Source of the DNA: Pseudarthrobacter equi
GTDB taxonomy: Bacteria > Actinomycetota > Actinomycetes > Actinomycetales > Micrococcaceae
DNA length: 64,000 bases
Reading direction: 5' to 3'
Assembly (NCBI RefSeq): GCF_900105535.1
Contig: NZ_LT629779.1
Location: forward strand, 1,240,001-1,304,000
Each line of letters starts with the position of its first letter. The stretch's first letter is position 1. Below are positions 15,097 to 24,270 of this stretch, in pieces. The position numbers and the translations under genes were made by a program. The notes beneath the pieces were generated by a model. That model was not told the origin of the DNA. It was given only the letters and a program-made list of their open reading frames with translations, and did not search any database.

Positions 15097-15179
15097 CAGG
15101 AGGGCGGGATAGAGCAGGGCAGAGGGGGACAACAGGGCGGTGGGGGAGCGGGCTGCTGTTCAGCGTAAAGTTGATCAGC

Positions 15180-15671
15180 ATGAGCAGCCTCTTCAGCCAC
15201 AGCCAGGAACCGTCCGGGATCAGCGGGGAAACCCCTTCTGAGGTACTGGATGCAGTGGTCAGTTCCATTGTGGTTCCTGGTGGGGTGGCCCATGCGTTCG
15301 CTGGCTTTACCGACCACACCCACCTGTGGTGGCCGCTCGAGGAGCACGGTATCTATGGGGCCGGCTCCTATGTGGAGTTCGAAGAGAACCTGATCCTTGA
15401 AACGGCAGACGACGGCCGGACGAGCATCTGGGGGACCCTCGACGACTGGCAGCCCCCATTCTCGTTCCACGCCACGTGGCACCCAGGTACAACGGCCCTC
15501 TGGTCTACGGAACTTCGCGTCGTGTTCCAGCCCGTCGATGCTGGCACCGAGGTGCGCGTTCTCCACGACGGGTGGGAGGGCGCCGAAGATCCTGGCCCCA
15601 CCCGTGCGCAGTACGCGGACGACTGGCCCGGCATCCTCGCGCGCTTTGCCCGCTTCATGGGAGCCGAGTAA
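15180..15671 (+). CDS. SRPBCC (AHSA1/START-like) domain protein
   Basis: A 163-residue protein resembling the SRPBCC superfamily, which binds hydrophobic ligands in a helix-grip fold. Visible features are VVPGGVAHAFAGFTDHTHLWWP near the N-terminus, a run of alternating beta-strand segments (SYVEFEENLILET, WSTELRVVFQPV, TEVRVLHDGWEG) and the C-terminal helix DDWPGILARFARFMG. The HDGWE ... WPGIL end is typical of AHSA1-like proteins. ATG 15180 is preferred to the TTG at 15171; there is no clear ribosome-binding site. It lies alone between the repeat arrays and the FAD oxidase, 35 bases ahead of it. The ligand is unknown. Confidence 0.75.
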   Translation: MSSLFSHSQEPSGISGETPSEVLDAVVSSIVVPGGVAHAFAGFTDHTHLWWPLEEHGIYGAGSYVEFEENLILETADDGRTSIWGTLDDWQPPFSFHATWHPGTTALWSTELRVVFQPVDAGTEVRVLHDGWEGAEDPGPTRAQYADDWPGILARFARFMGAE

Positions 15672-15706
15672 CCGGCGTTCTGCAGCGCCCCTAGACTGGA
15701 GAAGAC

Positions 15707-17104
15707 ATGGGGGCGACGGCAGCTGGAGGCTTGATGGTGAACGTACTGGATGCATTGACGGAGAGCGTCAAAGCCGGGCAGGTTGTCACGGCGGACGCGT
15801 ATCTCCACCGGTACGCAGTGGACCAAGCACCGGTTACCGACTTCCAACTGCCGCTGGCCGTGGTGTTCCCCGAGTCTGTGACCGACGTGCAGTCGGTGAT
15901 AGGAGCCTGCGCGGCTGCCGGCATCACCGTGGTGCCTCGTGGTGCGGGGACCGGAGTCTCAGGTGGCGCCCATGCCACCCGGAACTGCGTTATCCTCTCC
16001 CTGGAACGCATGAACCGCATCCTGTCCATCAATCCCGACGATGAGACGGCAACCGTGGAACCCGGCGTGGTGAACGCAGACCTGAATGATGCCGTGGCCC
16101 CGCACGGACTGATGTACGCCCCTGACCCGGCCAGCTTCCGCAGCTCGACCATAGGCGGCAACGTCGCCACCAACGCGGGTGGACTGCGCTGCGCCAAGTA
16201 CGGTGTCACCAGGGACTCGGTGCTCGCCCTGGACGTGGTGCTCGCCGACGGGTCCCTGATTCACACAGGCCATCAGACCTTCAAGGGAGTGGCTGGCTAC
16301 GACCTCACCGGGCTGTTCGTCGGTTCTGAAGGCACCCTGGGCATCGTTGTAGGCATCACCGTACGGTTGAAATACCTTCCCCGCGACGTTCACACCATCG
16401 CTGCCTTCTACCCCGGCTTCCGCGCAGCCGCTGCGGGCGTCCTGGCGGTGGGCAGGGCCCGGGTCCAGCCAGCCATCATGGAACTGCTCGACGGCGGGAC
16501 GCTGGCGCAGCTGGACGAGCTGCACGGTTCAGACCTTACTGCCAGGGGACGCGCGCTCCTCCTGGTGCAGACCGACGGCTTCGGTGCGGCCGCGGAAGCG
16601 GAAGTGGTGCGCGGGGTACTCCGTGCAGGCGGAGCTACCGTCACGACGGAAGCCAGCGCCGAAGCGGAGCGGCTGGTAGAGCTGCGCCGGCACAGCCGGG
16701 GCGCCGAAGTTGATGATGAGTACCGGGTGGGCGAGGATGTGGCCGTGCCCCGCTCGCGCCTGGTGGATTATGTCGCCGCGTTGGAATCCATGGCAGCTGA
16801 ACACCAGGTCAAGCTGAAGGTGGTGGCCCACGCCGGTGACGGCAACCTGCATCCCACTTTCTGGATCGATCGACAGGGTACCGGCGTTGACCCGGTGGCC
16901 ATGGAGCGGCTCCAGCGCGCCCTGGATGACTCCATCACTGCGGCTCTCTCCATGGGCGGTACCATCACCGGCGAGCACGGCGTGGGCCAGTACAAGCTGC
17001 GGTGGCTCGGCCAGGAACAGCCGGAGCCCGTCCGGGAGATACAGCGCCGGATCAAGGACCTGTTCGACCCGGCCGGGATCCTGAACCCAGGGAAGGCGAT
17101 CTAG
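15707..17104 (+). CDS. FAD-linked oxidase, D-lactate dehydrogenase/glycolate oxidase (GlcD) type
   Basis: A 465-residue 2-hydroxyacid oxidoreductase with an FAD_binding_4 domain (VVPRGAGTGVSGGAHA near residue 75, SSTIGGNVATNAGG, GSEGTLGIV) and a FAD-oxidase_C domain ending in HAGDGNLHPTFWID and GGTITGEHGVGQYK. It oxidises D-lactate, glycolate or a similar acid; the substrate cannot be told from sequence alone. Start choices: ATG 15707 with GGAG five bases upstream, or ATG 15734/GTG 15737 after GGAGG at 15725. The shorter start gives MNVLDALTES, and either is plausible. It is convergent with the DUF4032 gene, with three bases between the stops and no terminator hairpin visible. Confidence 0.88.
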   Translation: MGATAAGGLMVNVLDALTESVKAGQVVTADAYLHRYAVDQAPVTDFQLPLAVVFPESVTDVQSVIGACAAAGITVVPRGAGTGVSGGAHATRNCVILSLERMNRILSINPDDETATVEPGVVNADLNDAVAPHGLMYAPDPASFRSSTIGGNVATNAGGLRCAKYGVTRDSVLALDVVLADGSLIHTGHQTFKGVAGYDLTGLFVGSEGTLGIVVGITVRLKYLPRDVHTIAAFYPGFRAAAAGVLAVGRARVQPAIMELLDGGTLAQLDELHGSDLTARGRALLLVQTDGFGAAAEAEVVRGVLRAGGATVTTEASAEAERLVELRRHSRGAEVDDEYRVGEDVAVPRSRLVDYVAALESMAAEHQVKLKVVAHAGDGNLHPTFWIDRQGTGVDPVAMERLQRALDDSITAALSMGGTITGEHGVGQYKLRWLGQEQPEPVREIQRRIKDLFDPAGILNPGKAI

Positions 17105-17107
17105 GGG

Positions 17108-18547
17108 CTAGTCGTCCGAGTCCGGGTACTCGTCAGCGGACTCGTCGCCGCCGTAACGGGATTCTTCGGTTTCCACCTCAAGGATCTTCAGGAGCTCGGT
17201 GTCCGGGTTCAGCATGATGGCTGCCTCGTCACGGCGGTGCCGGAGGATCGAGTCGATGTACGACTGGACGGCCTCGGCCAGGGGGATGTGGCGTTCCTGC
17301 TTCTCTGACATGTACCAGCGGTGCTCCAGCACTTCATGCACCGCCTCTGCCGGTTCCAGCTTTCCGGACAGGTCGCGCGGGATCGACCGGACGATCGGTT
17401 CGAAGATCTGGCTCACCCAAAGGTGTGCGCTGTACTCCTCGTCCATCTCCGGGTTGTTGTCCGCCCGGAACGAATCCATGTCGTTCAGGAGGCGGCGGGC
17501 CTGGTTCTCCTGGGCGTCCAGGCCGGTCAGCCGCAGGAGCCTGCGCTGATGGTGCCCCGCGTCCACCACCTTGGGCTGCAGCTGAATGGTGGAACCGTTC
17601 TGCGTGGTTTTGATGGCATATTCCTCGACGTCGAAGCCGAGTTCGTTGAGCCTGCGGATGCGCGCGCCCACCCGCCAGCGTTCCCCGAGTTCGAAGGATT
17701 CCTTTTCGGTCAGCTCCGCCCACAGCCGCCGGTAGCTGTCCATGATCAGTTCACTGGTGGCGACAGGGTCCACCTTTTCCTCGATCAGGCCGCCGTCCAG
17801 CAGGTCCATGAGTTCCCCGGCGATATTGACCCGGGCAATTTCGAGATCGTATTCCCGCTGGCCGAGGGACAGGTCCGGGTACAGCTCGCCCGTCTCCGCG
17901 TCGACCAAATAGGCGGCAAAGGCTCCCGCGTCGCGCCGGAACAGGGTGTTGGACAGCGAAACGTCACCCCAGTAGAAGCCAATAAGGTGCAGCCTGACCA
18001 GCAGCAGGGCCTGGGCATCAATGAGGCGCGTCAGCGTGTCCTTACGCAGCATCTGCGAGAACAGCGCACGGTACGGCATCGAAAACTTCAGGTGCCGGGT
18101 AACCAGCACAGGGTTGAGCGGACGGCCGTCCAGTGTGGTCCGGCCGGTGATCACCGCAACGGGCTCCACGCAGGGCACATCCAGCCGGGCCAGCTTCCGC
18201 AGCATGTGGTACTCGTGGCGCGCAACATGCTCGGAGGTTTCCTTGATGGCAATCACCGATCCGCCCAGGTGCGCAAAGCGCACAATGTGGCGGGAAATGC
18301 CCCGGGGGAGGGCGGCGAGGTTCTCGGCTGGCCAGTCCTCCAGTGCGATGTGCCATGGCAGGTCCAGCAGCTCAGGATCGGCGGCCGCCGCGGTAATGTT
18401 CAGCGAGCTTGCGACCGAGGCGGCCTTGTTGTCGTCGGCGCTGGCGGCGGTGAACCGCGGCAGTTTTCCGATCTGACCGTAGTCGGTGGGTTCGTCGTGC
18501 CACTGGGCGCTGTGTTCCTCGGTCATGGACTCAATTCTTCCGTACAT
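17108..18547 (-). CDS. DUF4032 protein with protein-kinase-like core
   Basis: A 479-residue conserved actinobacterial protein recognised as DUF4032, related to lipopolysaccharide-kinase (WaaP/Kdo) folds. The kinase-like evidence is VIAIKETSEHVARHEYHML (a Lys-Glu pair as in N-lobes), then FYWGDVSLSNTLF, which places D and N like a catalytic loop, then YLVDAETGEL resembling a metal-binding D. The C-terminal half (about residues 270-460) is helical and charged, ending in an acidic tail. The substrate is unknown. ATG 18526 (MTEEHSAQW) is an alternative start with GGAAG upstream. It lies downstream of the MsiK-like gene but is separated from it by a strong hairpin, so it is probably transcribed separately. 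Confidence 0.8.
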   Translation of the reverse strand: MYGRIESMTEEHSAQWHDEPTDYGQIGKLPRFTAASADDNKAASVASSLNITAAAADPELLDLPWHIALEDWPAENLAALPRGISRHIVRFAHLGGSVIAIKETSEHVARHEYHMLRKLARLDVPCVEPVAVITGRTTLDGRPLNPVLVTRHLKFSMPYRALFSQMLRKDTLTRLIDAQALLLVRLHLIGFYWGDVSLSNTLFRRDAGAFAAYLVDAETGELYPDLSLGQREYDLEIARVNIAGELMDLLDGGLIEEKVDPVATSELIMDSYRRLWAELTEKESFELGERWRVGARIRRLNELGFDVEEYAIKTTQNGSTIQLQPKVVDAGHHQRRLLRLTGLDAQENQARRLLNDMDSFRADNNPEMDEEYSAHLWVSQIFEPIVRSIPRDLSGKLEPAEAVHEVLEHRWYMSEKQERHIPLAEAVQSYIDSILRHRRDEAAIMLNPDTELLKILEVETEESRYGGDESADEYPDSDD

Positions 18548-18590
18548 GGGCGTGCCCGGCTAATCCTTCGCGGGACGGTTAACGGCCGAC

Positions 18591-18626
18591 GGCGGCCCGC
18601 ACCATTGCGAATGGGTGCGGGCCGCC
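18591..18626 (-). terminator. Hairpin terminator after the sugar-ABC ATPase gene
   Basis: A 13-bp perfect stem (18591-18603 with 18614-18626) and a 10-base loop, 25 bases past the stop of the minus-strand ATPase gene. It separates that gene from the DUF4032 gene. Confidence 0.75.
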
Positions 18627-18650
18627 GTGGGTTGTTAGGAGCCGGTGGGA

Positions 18651-19733
<1,083 letters not shown>

Positions 19734-19953
19734 AGTTATCAATCCCTTCACCGGCAGGTACGTGCCGGACGATCCGTTGTGAATGGTTCATGTTTGTTCA
19801 GTTTTGTGTTGCATGATGCATTCCGGCAGAGCCGGAGCGCATCGAGTGACGCCGCACGGTTCTTGTGCGCCACATCACAAGAAAGAGTATGGCAGAACCT
19901 TCGCTCTTTATCGCAAATGTTACGAACGTCACACGATAGGCGTTGCCGATCGA

Positions 19954-20784
19954 TTAGCCCGCAGGCGTTCCGTCGCCTTCGCCCACGGCGGAGCTCCGAG
20001 CCGCAAGCAGTGCCTCAAGCAGCTCTGCCACATGGATCGGAGCCTCTACCCGGTACTGCGCCTGGGTGAAGTCCAGGCCTACCTTGACCCCCACATCCCC
20101 CGGTCCAAGCCGGGCGAAGGCGTCTTCGTCCGTGGTGTCGTCCCCCGCGAACAGTATGGCGGTCGCTCCCGCCGCCTGGCGAAGGAACGCGACTGCTTCG
20201 CCCTTGGAGGCGTGCACCACGGAAGTTTCCAGAACCCGCTTGCCGTTCTTCAGGAACACGCCCTTGCGGTCCTCAAGCAGTGAGCGTGCGGCGGCGACGG
20301 CGTCCTCGGCGACGTCATCCGCAGCCTGCCGCGTGTGCAGCACCACGCCTGCCGGCTTGTCCTCGAGCATTGTTCCGGGGGCTTCCCCGGCGATCCCGGC
20401 GAGGATGCCCCGGACCTCGGCCAGCAGCGTCCGCTGGTCTTCGTCCAGTTCGAGGCCTGCGGACTCCGGGCCCAGCCAGGCTTCGGCGCCGTGGCTGCCG
20501 ATGAGCAGCGACTCGGCCGGCGGCGAGGCCACGCCGCGCAGCGAGGCGAGGGCGCGCCCCGAGATGAGTGCCGTCGTCGTGCGCGGAAGCGCCGCCAGCC
20601 CGGCAAAGGCGGCGGCCGCGCGGGGGAGCGGCCGTGCATCGTCCGCATGCGGCACGATCGGTGCCATGGTGCCGTCGAAGTCCATGGCCACCAGGAGTTG
20701 GTCAGTGGCGGCGATGTTCCGTACGGCTTCCCGCAGTTCGGGTGTCAGGGCGAGCGGCGCTGCAGTACCTGGTTCAGGAGTCAT
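19954..20784 (-). CDS. otsB: Trehalose-6-phosphate phosphatase OtsB
   Basis: Dephosphorylates trehalose-6-phosphate to trehalose (EC 3.1.3.12). A 276-residue HAD-superfamily protein: catalytic DFDGT (D35, D37), motif II in TTALISGR, GSHGAEAW, and motif III/IV in FAGDDTTDEDAF. The length is normal. Its start overlaps the otsA 3' end by 11 bases, so the two are translationally coupled and expressed together. This provides a second trehalose source besides TreS. Confidence 0.93.
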   Translation of the reverse strand: MTPEPGTAAPLALTPELREAVRNIAATDQLLVAMDFDGTMAPIVPHADDARPLPRAAAAFAGLAALPRTTTALISGRALASLRGVASPPAESLLIGSHGAEAWLGPESAGLELDEDQRTLLAEVRGILAGIAGEAPGTMLEDKPAGVVLHTRQAADDVAEDAVAAARSLLEDRKGVFLKNGKRVLETSVVHASKGEAVAFLRQAAGATAILFAGDDTTDEDAFARLGPGDVGVKVGLDFTQAQYRVEAPIHVAELLEALLAARSSAVGEGDGTPAG

Positions 20785-22276
20785 CGCGGACCACCTTCTC
20801 GTTCAGGGCCCGCAGGAAGTCGGCCGACCATAGGTCCACATCGTGTTCCAGGATCTGTTTGCGCATGGCGCGCATGCGGCGCCCGGCTTCGCGCGGAGTC
20901 ATCTCGACGGCGTTCATGATGGTGTTCTTCAGTCCGGCGATGTCGTGCGGGTTGATCAGCAGCGCCTGCTTGAGTTGGTCCGCCGCGCCGGCGAATTCGC
21001 TGAGGACCAGGGCGCCGTCGTTGTTGTTGCGGGCGGTGACGTATTCCTTGGCCACCAGGTTCATGCCGTCCCTGAGGGCGGTGACCAGCATGACGTCGGC
21101 TGCAAGGTACAGGGCCACCATTTCCTCCACCGGGTAGCTGTGGTGCAGGTAGCGGACGGCGGTGTTCTGGATGGTGTCGTAGGTGCCGTTGATGTGGCCC
21201 ACGGTGCCTTCCACTTCCTCGCGGAGCAGGCGGTACTGCTCAACCCGTTCCCGGCTGGGGGAGGCCACCTGGATAAGGGTCGCGTCTCCCACGGACAGCC
21301 GGCCGTCCGCCAAGAGCTCCTCGAAGGCCTTGAGCCGGTGCCGGATGCCCTTGGTGTAGTCCAGCCGGTCCACGCCCAAGAGGATGGTTTTTGGGTTGCC
21401 CAGGTCCTGGCGGATCTGCCGTGCCCGCTCGATGATGTCCGGCCTGGCAGCAAGTTCGCTGATCTGCTTGACGTCGATGGAGATGGGAAACGCCTGTGCA
21501 CGGGCGATATGGGTGATCTGGCCGTCGTGGCCCTTGACGTGCACCTGCTGCTGCTTGACGCTGGCGCCAAGGAAGCGCCGGGCCGAGCGCATGAAGTTAC
21601 CGGCGTCGCTGACCCGCTGGAAGCCCACCAGGTCCGCGCCGAGCAGTCCGTCGATGATGGCGTGCCGCCACGGCAGCTGGGCGAAGATCTCCGGCGGGGG
21701 AAACGGGATGTGGTTGAAGAACCCGATGCGGAGGTCCGGCCGTGCCTGGCGGAGCATACGCGGAACAAGCTGCAGCTGGTAGTCCTGGACCCAGACGGTG
21801 GCGCCCTGGTCCGCATGGTGCACGACGGCGTCCGCGAACCTTTGGTTGACCTTGCGGTAGGAATCCCACCAGGTGCGGTGGAACTCGGGCGGCGCGATGA
21901 CGTCGTGGTACAGCGGCCACAGCGTCGCGTTCGAGAAGCCCTCGTAGTACAGTTCGACGTCTTCGGTGCTGAGCTGGACCGGAACGAGGTCCATGCCGCC
22001 GTGGCTGAACGGCTTCACCGTCTCGTCGGGAGCGCCGTGCCAACCCACCCAGGCGCCGTCCGTCTTGGTCATCATCGGTGCCAGTGCGGTCACCAGGCCG
22101 CCCGGGGAGCGGCGCCAGCCGGACCCGTCGTCACCGCTGTCGCCCGGGGCGACGCGGTCAACGGGCAGCCTGTTGGAGACCACCATGAAGTCGTACTTCG
22201 TGGCCTGGCCGTGGCCGGATGCGGCCTTTCCTGACGGCTCTGCTGTGGCAGGTTTTTCCTGGACGGGTGTTTGCAT
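20774..22276 (-). CDS. otsA: Trehalose-6-phosphate synthase OtsA
   Basis: Makes trehalose-6-phosphate from a nucleotide-glucose donor and glucose-6-phosphate (GT20, EC 2.4.1.15). A 500-residue protein with a non-conserved N-terminal extension of about 28 residues, then FMVVSNRLPVDR, WVQDYQLQLVP, FFNHIPFPPPE, LLGVDRLDYTKGI and NLVAKEYV with ALVLSEFAG, all hallmarks of the family. It is first gene of the otsA-otsB pair. It is divergent from the DsbA-like gene, with 179 bases between starts. Confidence 0.95.
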   Translation of the reverse strand: MQTPVQEKPATAEPSGKAASGHGQATKYDFMVVSNRLPVDRVAPGDSGDDGSGWRRSPGGLVTALAPMMTKTDGAWVGWHGAPDETVKPFSHGGMDLVPVQLSTEDVELYYEGFSNATLWPLYHDVIAPPEFHRTWWDSYRKVNQRFADAVVHHADQGATVWVQDYQLQLVPRMLRQARPDLRIGFFNHIPFPPPEIFAQLPWRHAIIDGLLGADLVGFQRVSDAGNFMRSARRFLGASVKQQQVHVKGHDGQITHIARAQAFPISIDVKQISELAARPDIIERARQIRQDLGNPKTILLGVDRLDYTKGIRHRLKAFEELLADGRLSVGDATLIQVASPSRERVEQYRLLREEVEGTVGHINGTYDTIQNTAVRYLHHSYPVEEMVALYLAADVMLVTALRDGMNLVAKEYVTARNNNDGALVLSEFAGAADQLKQALLINPHDIAGLKNTIMNAVEMTPREAGRRMRAMRKQILEHDVDLWSADFLRALNEKVVRDDS

Positions 22277-22455
22277 TGCGGCCCCCTGGGGTTGCTTGTG
22301 CCTCTAAGCCACCCTAGCCGTGCGGAATCATCCGTGCTATTCGTCCGTTGGTCAACCCGGGCGGATAGTTGAAGGGGCAAGCTCTCAGCTTTCTCCCCTA
22401 AAATGGTGGAAGTGCCACGAAGTGGTCCCTCCACGTCGACCGACCCAAGGAACAC

Positions 22456-23331
22456 ATGAGCCCCGGAAACGAAGTACGTAAGTCGAAAGCTGAGCGAACC
22501 GCGGAGGCGCGGGAAAAAGCGCGCCAGATCCGTGAGGCCCAGCTGAAGAAGGACAAGCGCAACAAGCTTCTGATCGGCTGGGGCATCGTGGTGGCCGTGG
22601 TCGCCATCCTGGTGGTTGTGGGACTGGTGGTCACCACCAGCATCAAGCAGAACACCCCCATCGCGGACCAGGGACCTGTACCCGCGAACGGCAACGCCAA
22701 CGGCGGCGTGACGCTGGTTGCCAACACCGGCGTGAAATCAACGGACTCCGCAACGGTGGACATGGCCAAGGTACCGGCCAAGCCGGACACGCAGCCGAAC
22801 CCCGTCGTTGCCCCGGGCGCTGAAGCCGAGGCCGGCCAGCCCGTGAAGGTTGTGGCGTACATCGACTTCATCTGCCCTGTCTGCAAGCGGTTCGAGAGCA
22901 CCTACAACGAGGCCCTCACCGGCCTGCGCAACGACGGAAAGATCAGCCTGGAATACCGGCCGCTGGGCTTCCTGGACCGCCAGTCCAGCACCAACTATTC
23001 ATCCCGGGCAGCCAACGCGGCAGCGTGTGTAGCCGACAAGGCGCCGGAGAAGTACGCCGAATATGTCGACACCCTCTTCGCCAACCAACCTGCCGAAGGC
23101 AGCGCCGGCCTCTCCGATGACAAGCTCAAGTCATTGGCCAGCGACATTGGTGCAGACATCAACAGCTGCGTTGACGACAAAACGTTCCGCCCGTACGTCA
23201 AGTACTCCACCCAGCTCGCATCCAACATCGGTATCACCGGTACGCCCACCATCTTCGTGGACGGCAAGCAGTGGGACGGCAGCTCGGACCTGAACGCCGA
23301 GATCCAGACAGCCATTGCAGCGAAGGGCTAA
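22456..23331 (+). CDS. DsbA-family thiol oxidoreductase, membrane-anchored
   Basis: A 291-residue protein with a charged cytoplasmic N-terminus (about 38 residues, rich in Lys/Arg/Glu), one membrane segment (about residues 39-61, LLIGWGIVVAVVAILVVVG) and an extracytoplasmic thioredoxin-like domain. The active site is CPVC (C140, C143) in YIDFICPVCKRFE. The cis-Pro region is TGTPTIFVDG. Such proteins oxidise or isomerise disulfides in secreted proteins in actinobacteria. ATG 22456 lies after a short AAGGAACAC stretch that fits a ribosome-binding site. A strong hairpin follows, so it is monocistronic. Confidence 0.9.
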   Translation: MSPGNEVRKSKAERTAEAREKARQIREAQLKKDKRNKLLIGWGIVVAVVAILVVVGLVVTTSIKQNTPIADQGPVPANGNANGGVTLVANTGVKSTDSATVDMAKVPAKPDTQPNPVVAPGAEAEAGQPVKVVAYIDFICPVCKRFESTYNEALTGLRNDGKISLEYRPLGFLDRQSSTNYSSRAANAAACVADKAPEKYAEYVDTLFANQPAEGSAGLSDDKLKSLASDIGADINSCVDDKTFRPYVKYSTQLASNIGITGTPTIFVDGKQWDGSSDLNAEIQTAIAAKG

Positions 23332-23346
23332 GACCCCTTAGCGTCC

Positions 23347-23383
23347 GCCGGCCCGCTTCCGGAATTTCCGGGAGCGGGCCGGC
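23347..23383 (+). terminator. Hairpin terminator after the DsbA-like gene
   Basis: A 14-bp stem with one G-U pair (23347-23360 with 23370-23383) and a nine-base loop, 15 bases after the stop. Confidence 0.75.
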
Positions 23384-23518
23384 TGCATTAAGGGCCGGCG
23401 GTCGGCTTCGTCCCCGGCCGCGTGACAAGGGTCCCAGCCCGCGAGCCTGCCGTTTTTACCACCGGCAGCACTTGGGCTACGCTTATCTGGCGCCGTCAGG
23501 CGCCGCCCGCAAGGGCAC

Positions 23519-23595
23519 GCCTCCTTAGCTCAGTTGGCCAGAGCACCGCTCTTGTAAAGCGGGGGTCGTCGGTTCGAATCCGACAGGGGGCTCCA
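23519..23595 (+). tRNA. tRNA-Thr (anticodon TGT)
   Basis: Cloverleaf found by eye: acceptor GCCTCCT (23519-23525) pairs with AGGGGGC (23585-23591), D-arm GCTC/GAGC, anticodon arm CCGCT-CTTGTAA-AGCGG with TGT, and T-arm GTCGG-TTCGAAT-CCGAC. The discriminator is T and CCA is encoded (23593-23595). It decodes ACA and, by wobble, other Thr codons. Confidence 0.95.
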
Positions 23596-23710
23596 CTCAT
23601 GCACGGGACGCCGGTTTCCCGGCTTTTCCTCCTTTCACCGCCCCGCCTTTCCAGGGTTAAGCTGATGTCATCCGAATGATCAGCCTGCTGATGAATGGAG
23701 GATGGCTGCC

Positions 23711-24133
23711 ATGCCCAAGACCGGCAAGAACCACCATGCCCGCAAGGACGAACTTCCCTCGACCCTGCAGCGTTCCGACCAAAAGGCCCAGGACACTTTC
23801 GCCAAGACGTACGACTCCGCCATAGAGTCCTACGACGACGAACGCCGGGCAGCGCGGACGGCCTACTCTTCCCTGAAGCACAGCTACGAGAAGGTGGGCG
23901 ACCACTGGGAAGCCAAGGACAAGAAGGGGCCGTCGGACAAACGGGCGGAAGAGAAGGGCGCCGGATCCTCCACGCCCACGGCAGGAGGCGTGGATGCCAA
24001 CGCCTCGAAGGAACATCTTTACGAACTGGCCCGGAAACTGGACGTCAAGGGCCGCTCCAGGATGGACAAGAAGCAGCTGGTCCAGGCAGTGCAGAAAGCC
24101 AACGACGCCGCCACGCGCAAGGCCAGGTCCTAG
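23711..24133 (+). CDS. ChaB-domain protein with C-terminal Rho_N-like domain
   Basis: A 140-residue small basic protein. Residues about 10-70 match the ChaB family (LPSTLQRSDQKAQDTFAKTYDSA, then DERRAARTAYSSLKHSY). After a Gly/Ser/Lys linker, residues about 100-135 (SKEHLYELARKLDVKGRSRM then KKQLVQAVQ) look like the SAP/Rho N-terminal fold that binds nucleic acid. ChaB was named as a cation-transport regulator, but the actinobacterial role is unknown. The start ATG 23711 (MPKTGKNHH) has GGAGG (23697-23701) nine bases upstream; ATG 23702 sits directly on that site and is less likely. It follows tRNA-Thr. Confidence 0.8.
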   Translation: MPKTGKNHHARKDELPSTLQRSDQKAQDTFAKTYDSAIESYDDERRAARTAYSSLKHSYEKVGDHWEAKDKKGPSDKRAEEKGAGSSTPTAGGVDANASKEHLYELARKLDVKGRSRMDKKQLVQAVQKANDAATRKARS

Positions 24134-24270
24134 TTCCTCCGGCAGGGGAGGGACAGCGGACGGCATCCTGGCCGCAGCGCCGTCCGGGCCCTTGCCCTAA
24201 CGCCTCCCAGGGTGTCGAATTTGAGGACACGCTAGGACGGGTTGCACGGCAAAGATGCCAGGAGGTTCCC

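Noticed and set aside
23695-24270. N-terminal extension of the EF-G-like frame
   Set aside because: It overlaps the ChaB gene in another frame, and a good ribosome-binding site marks the start at 24271.
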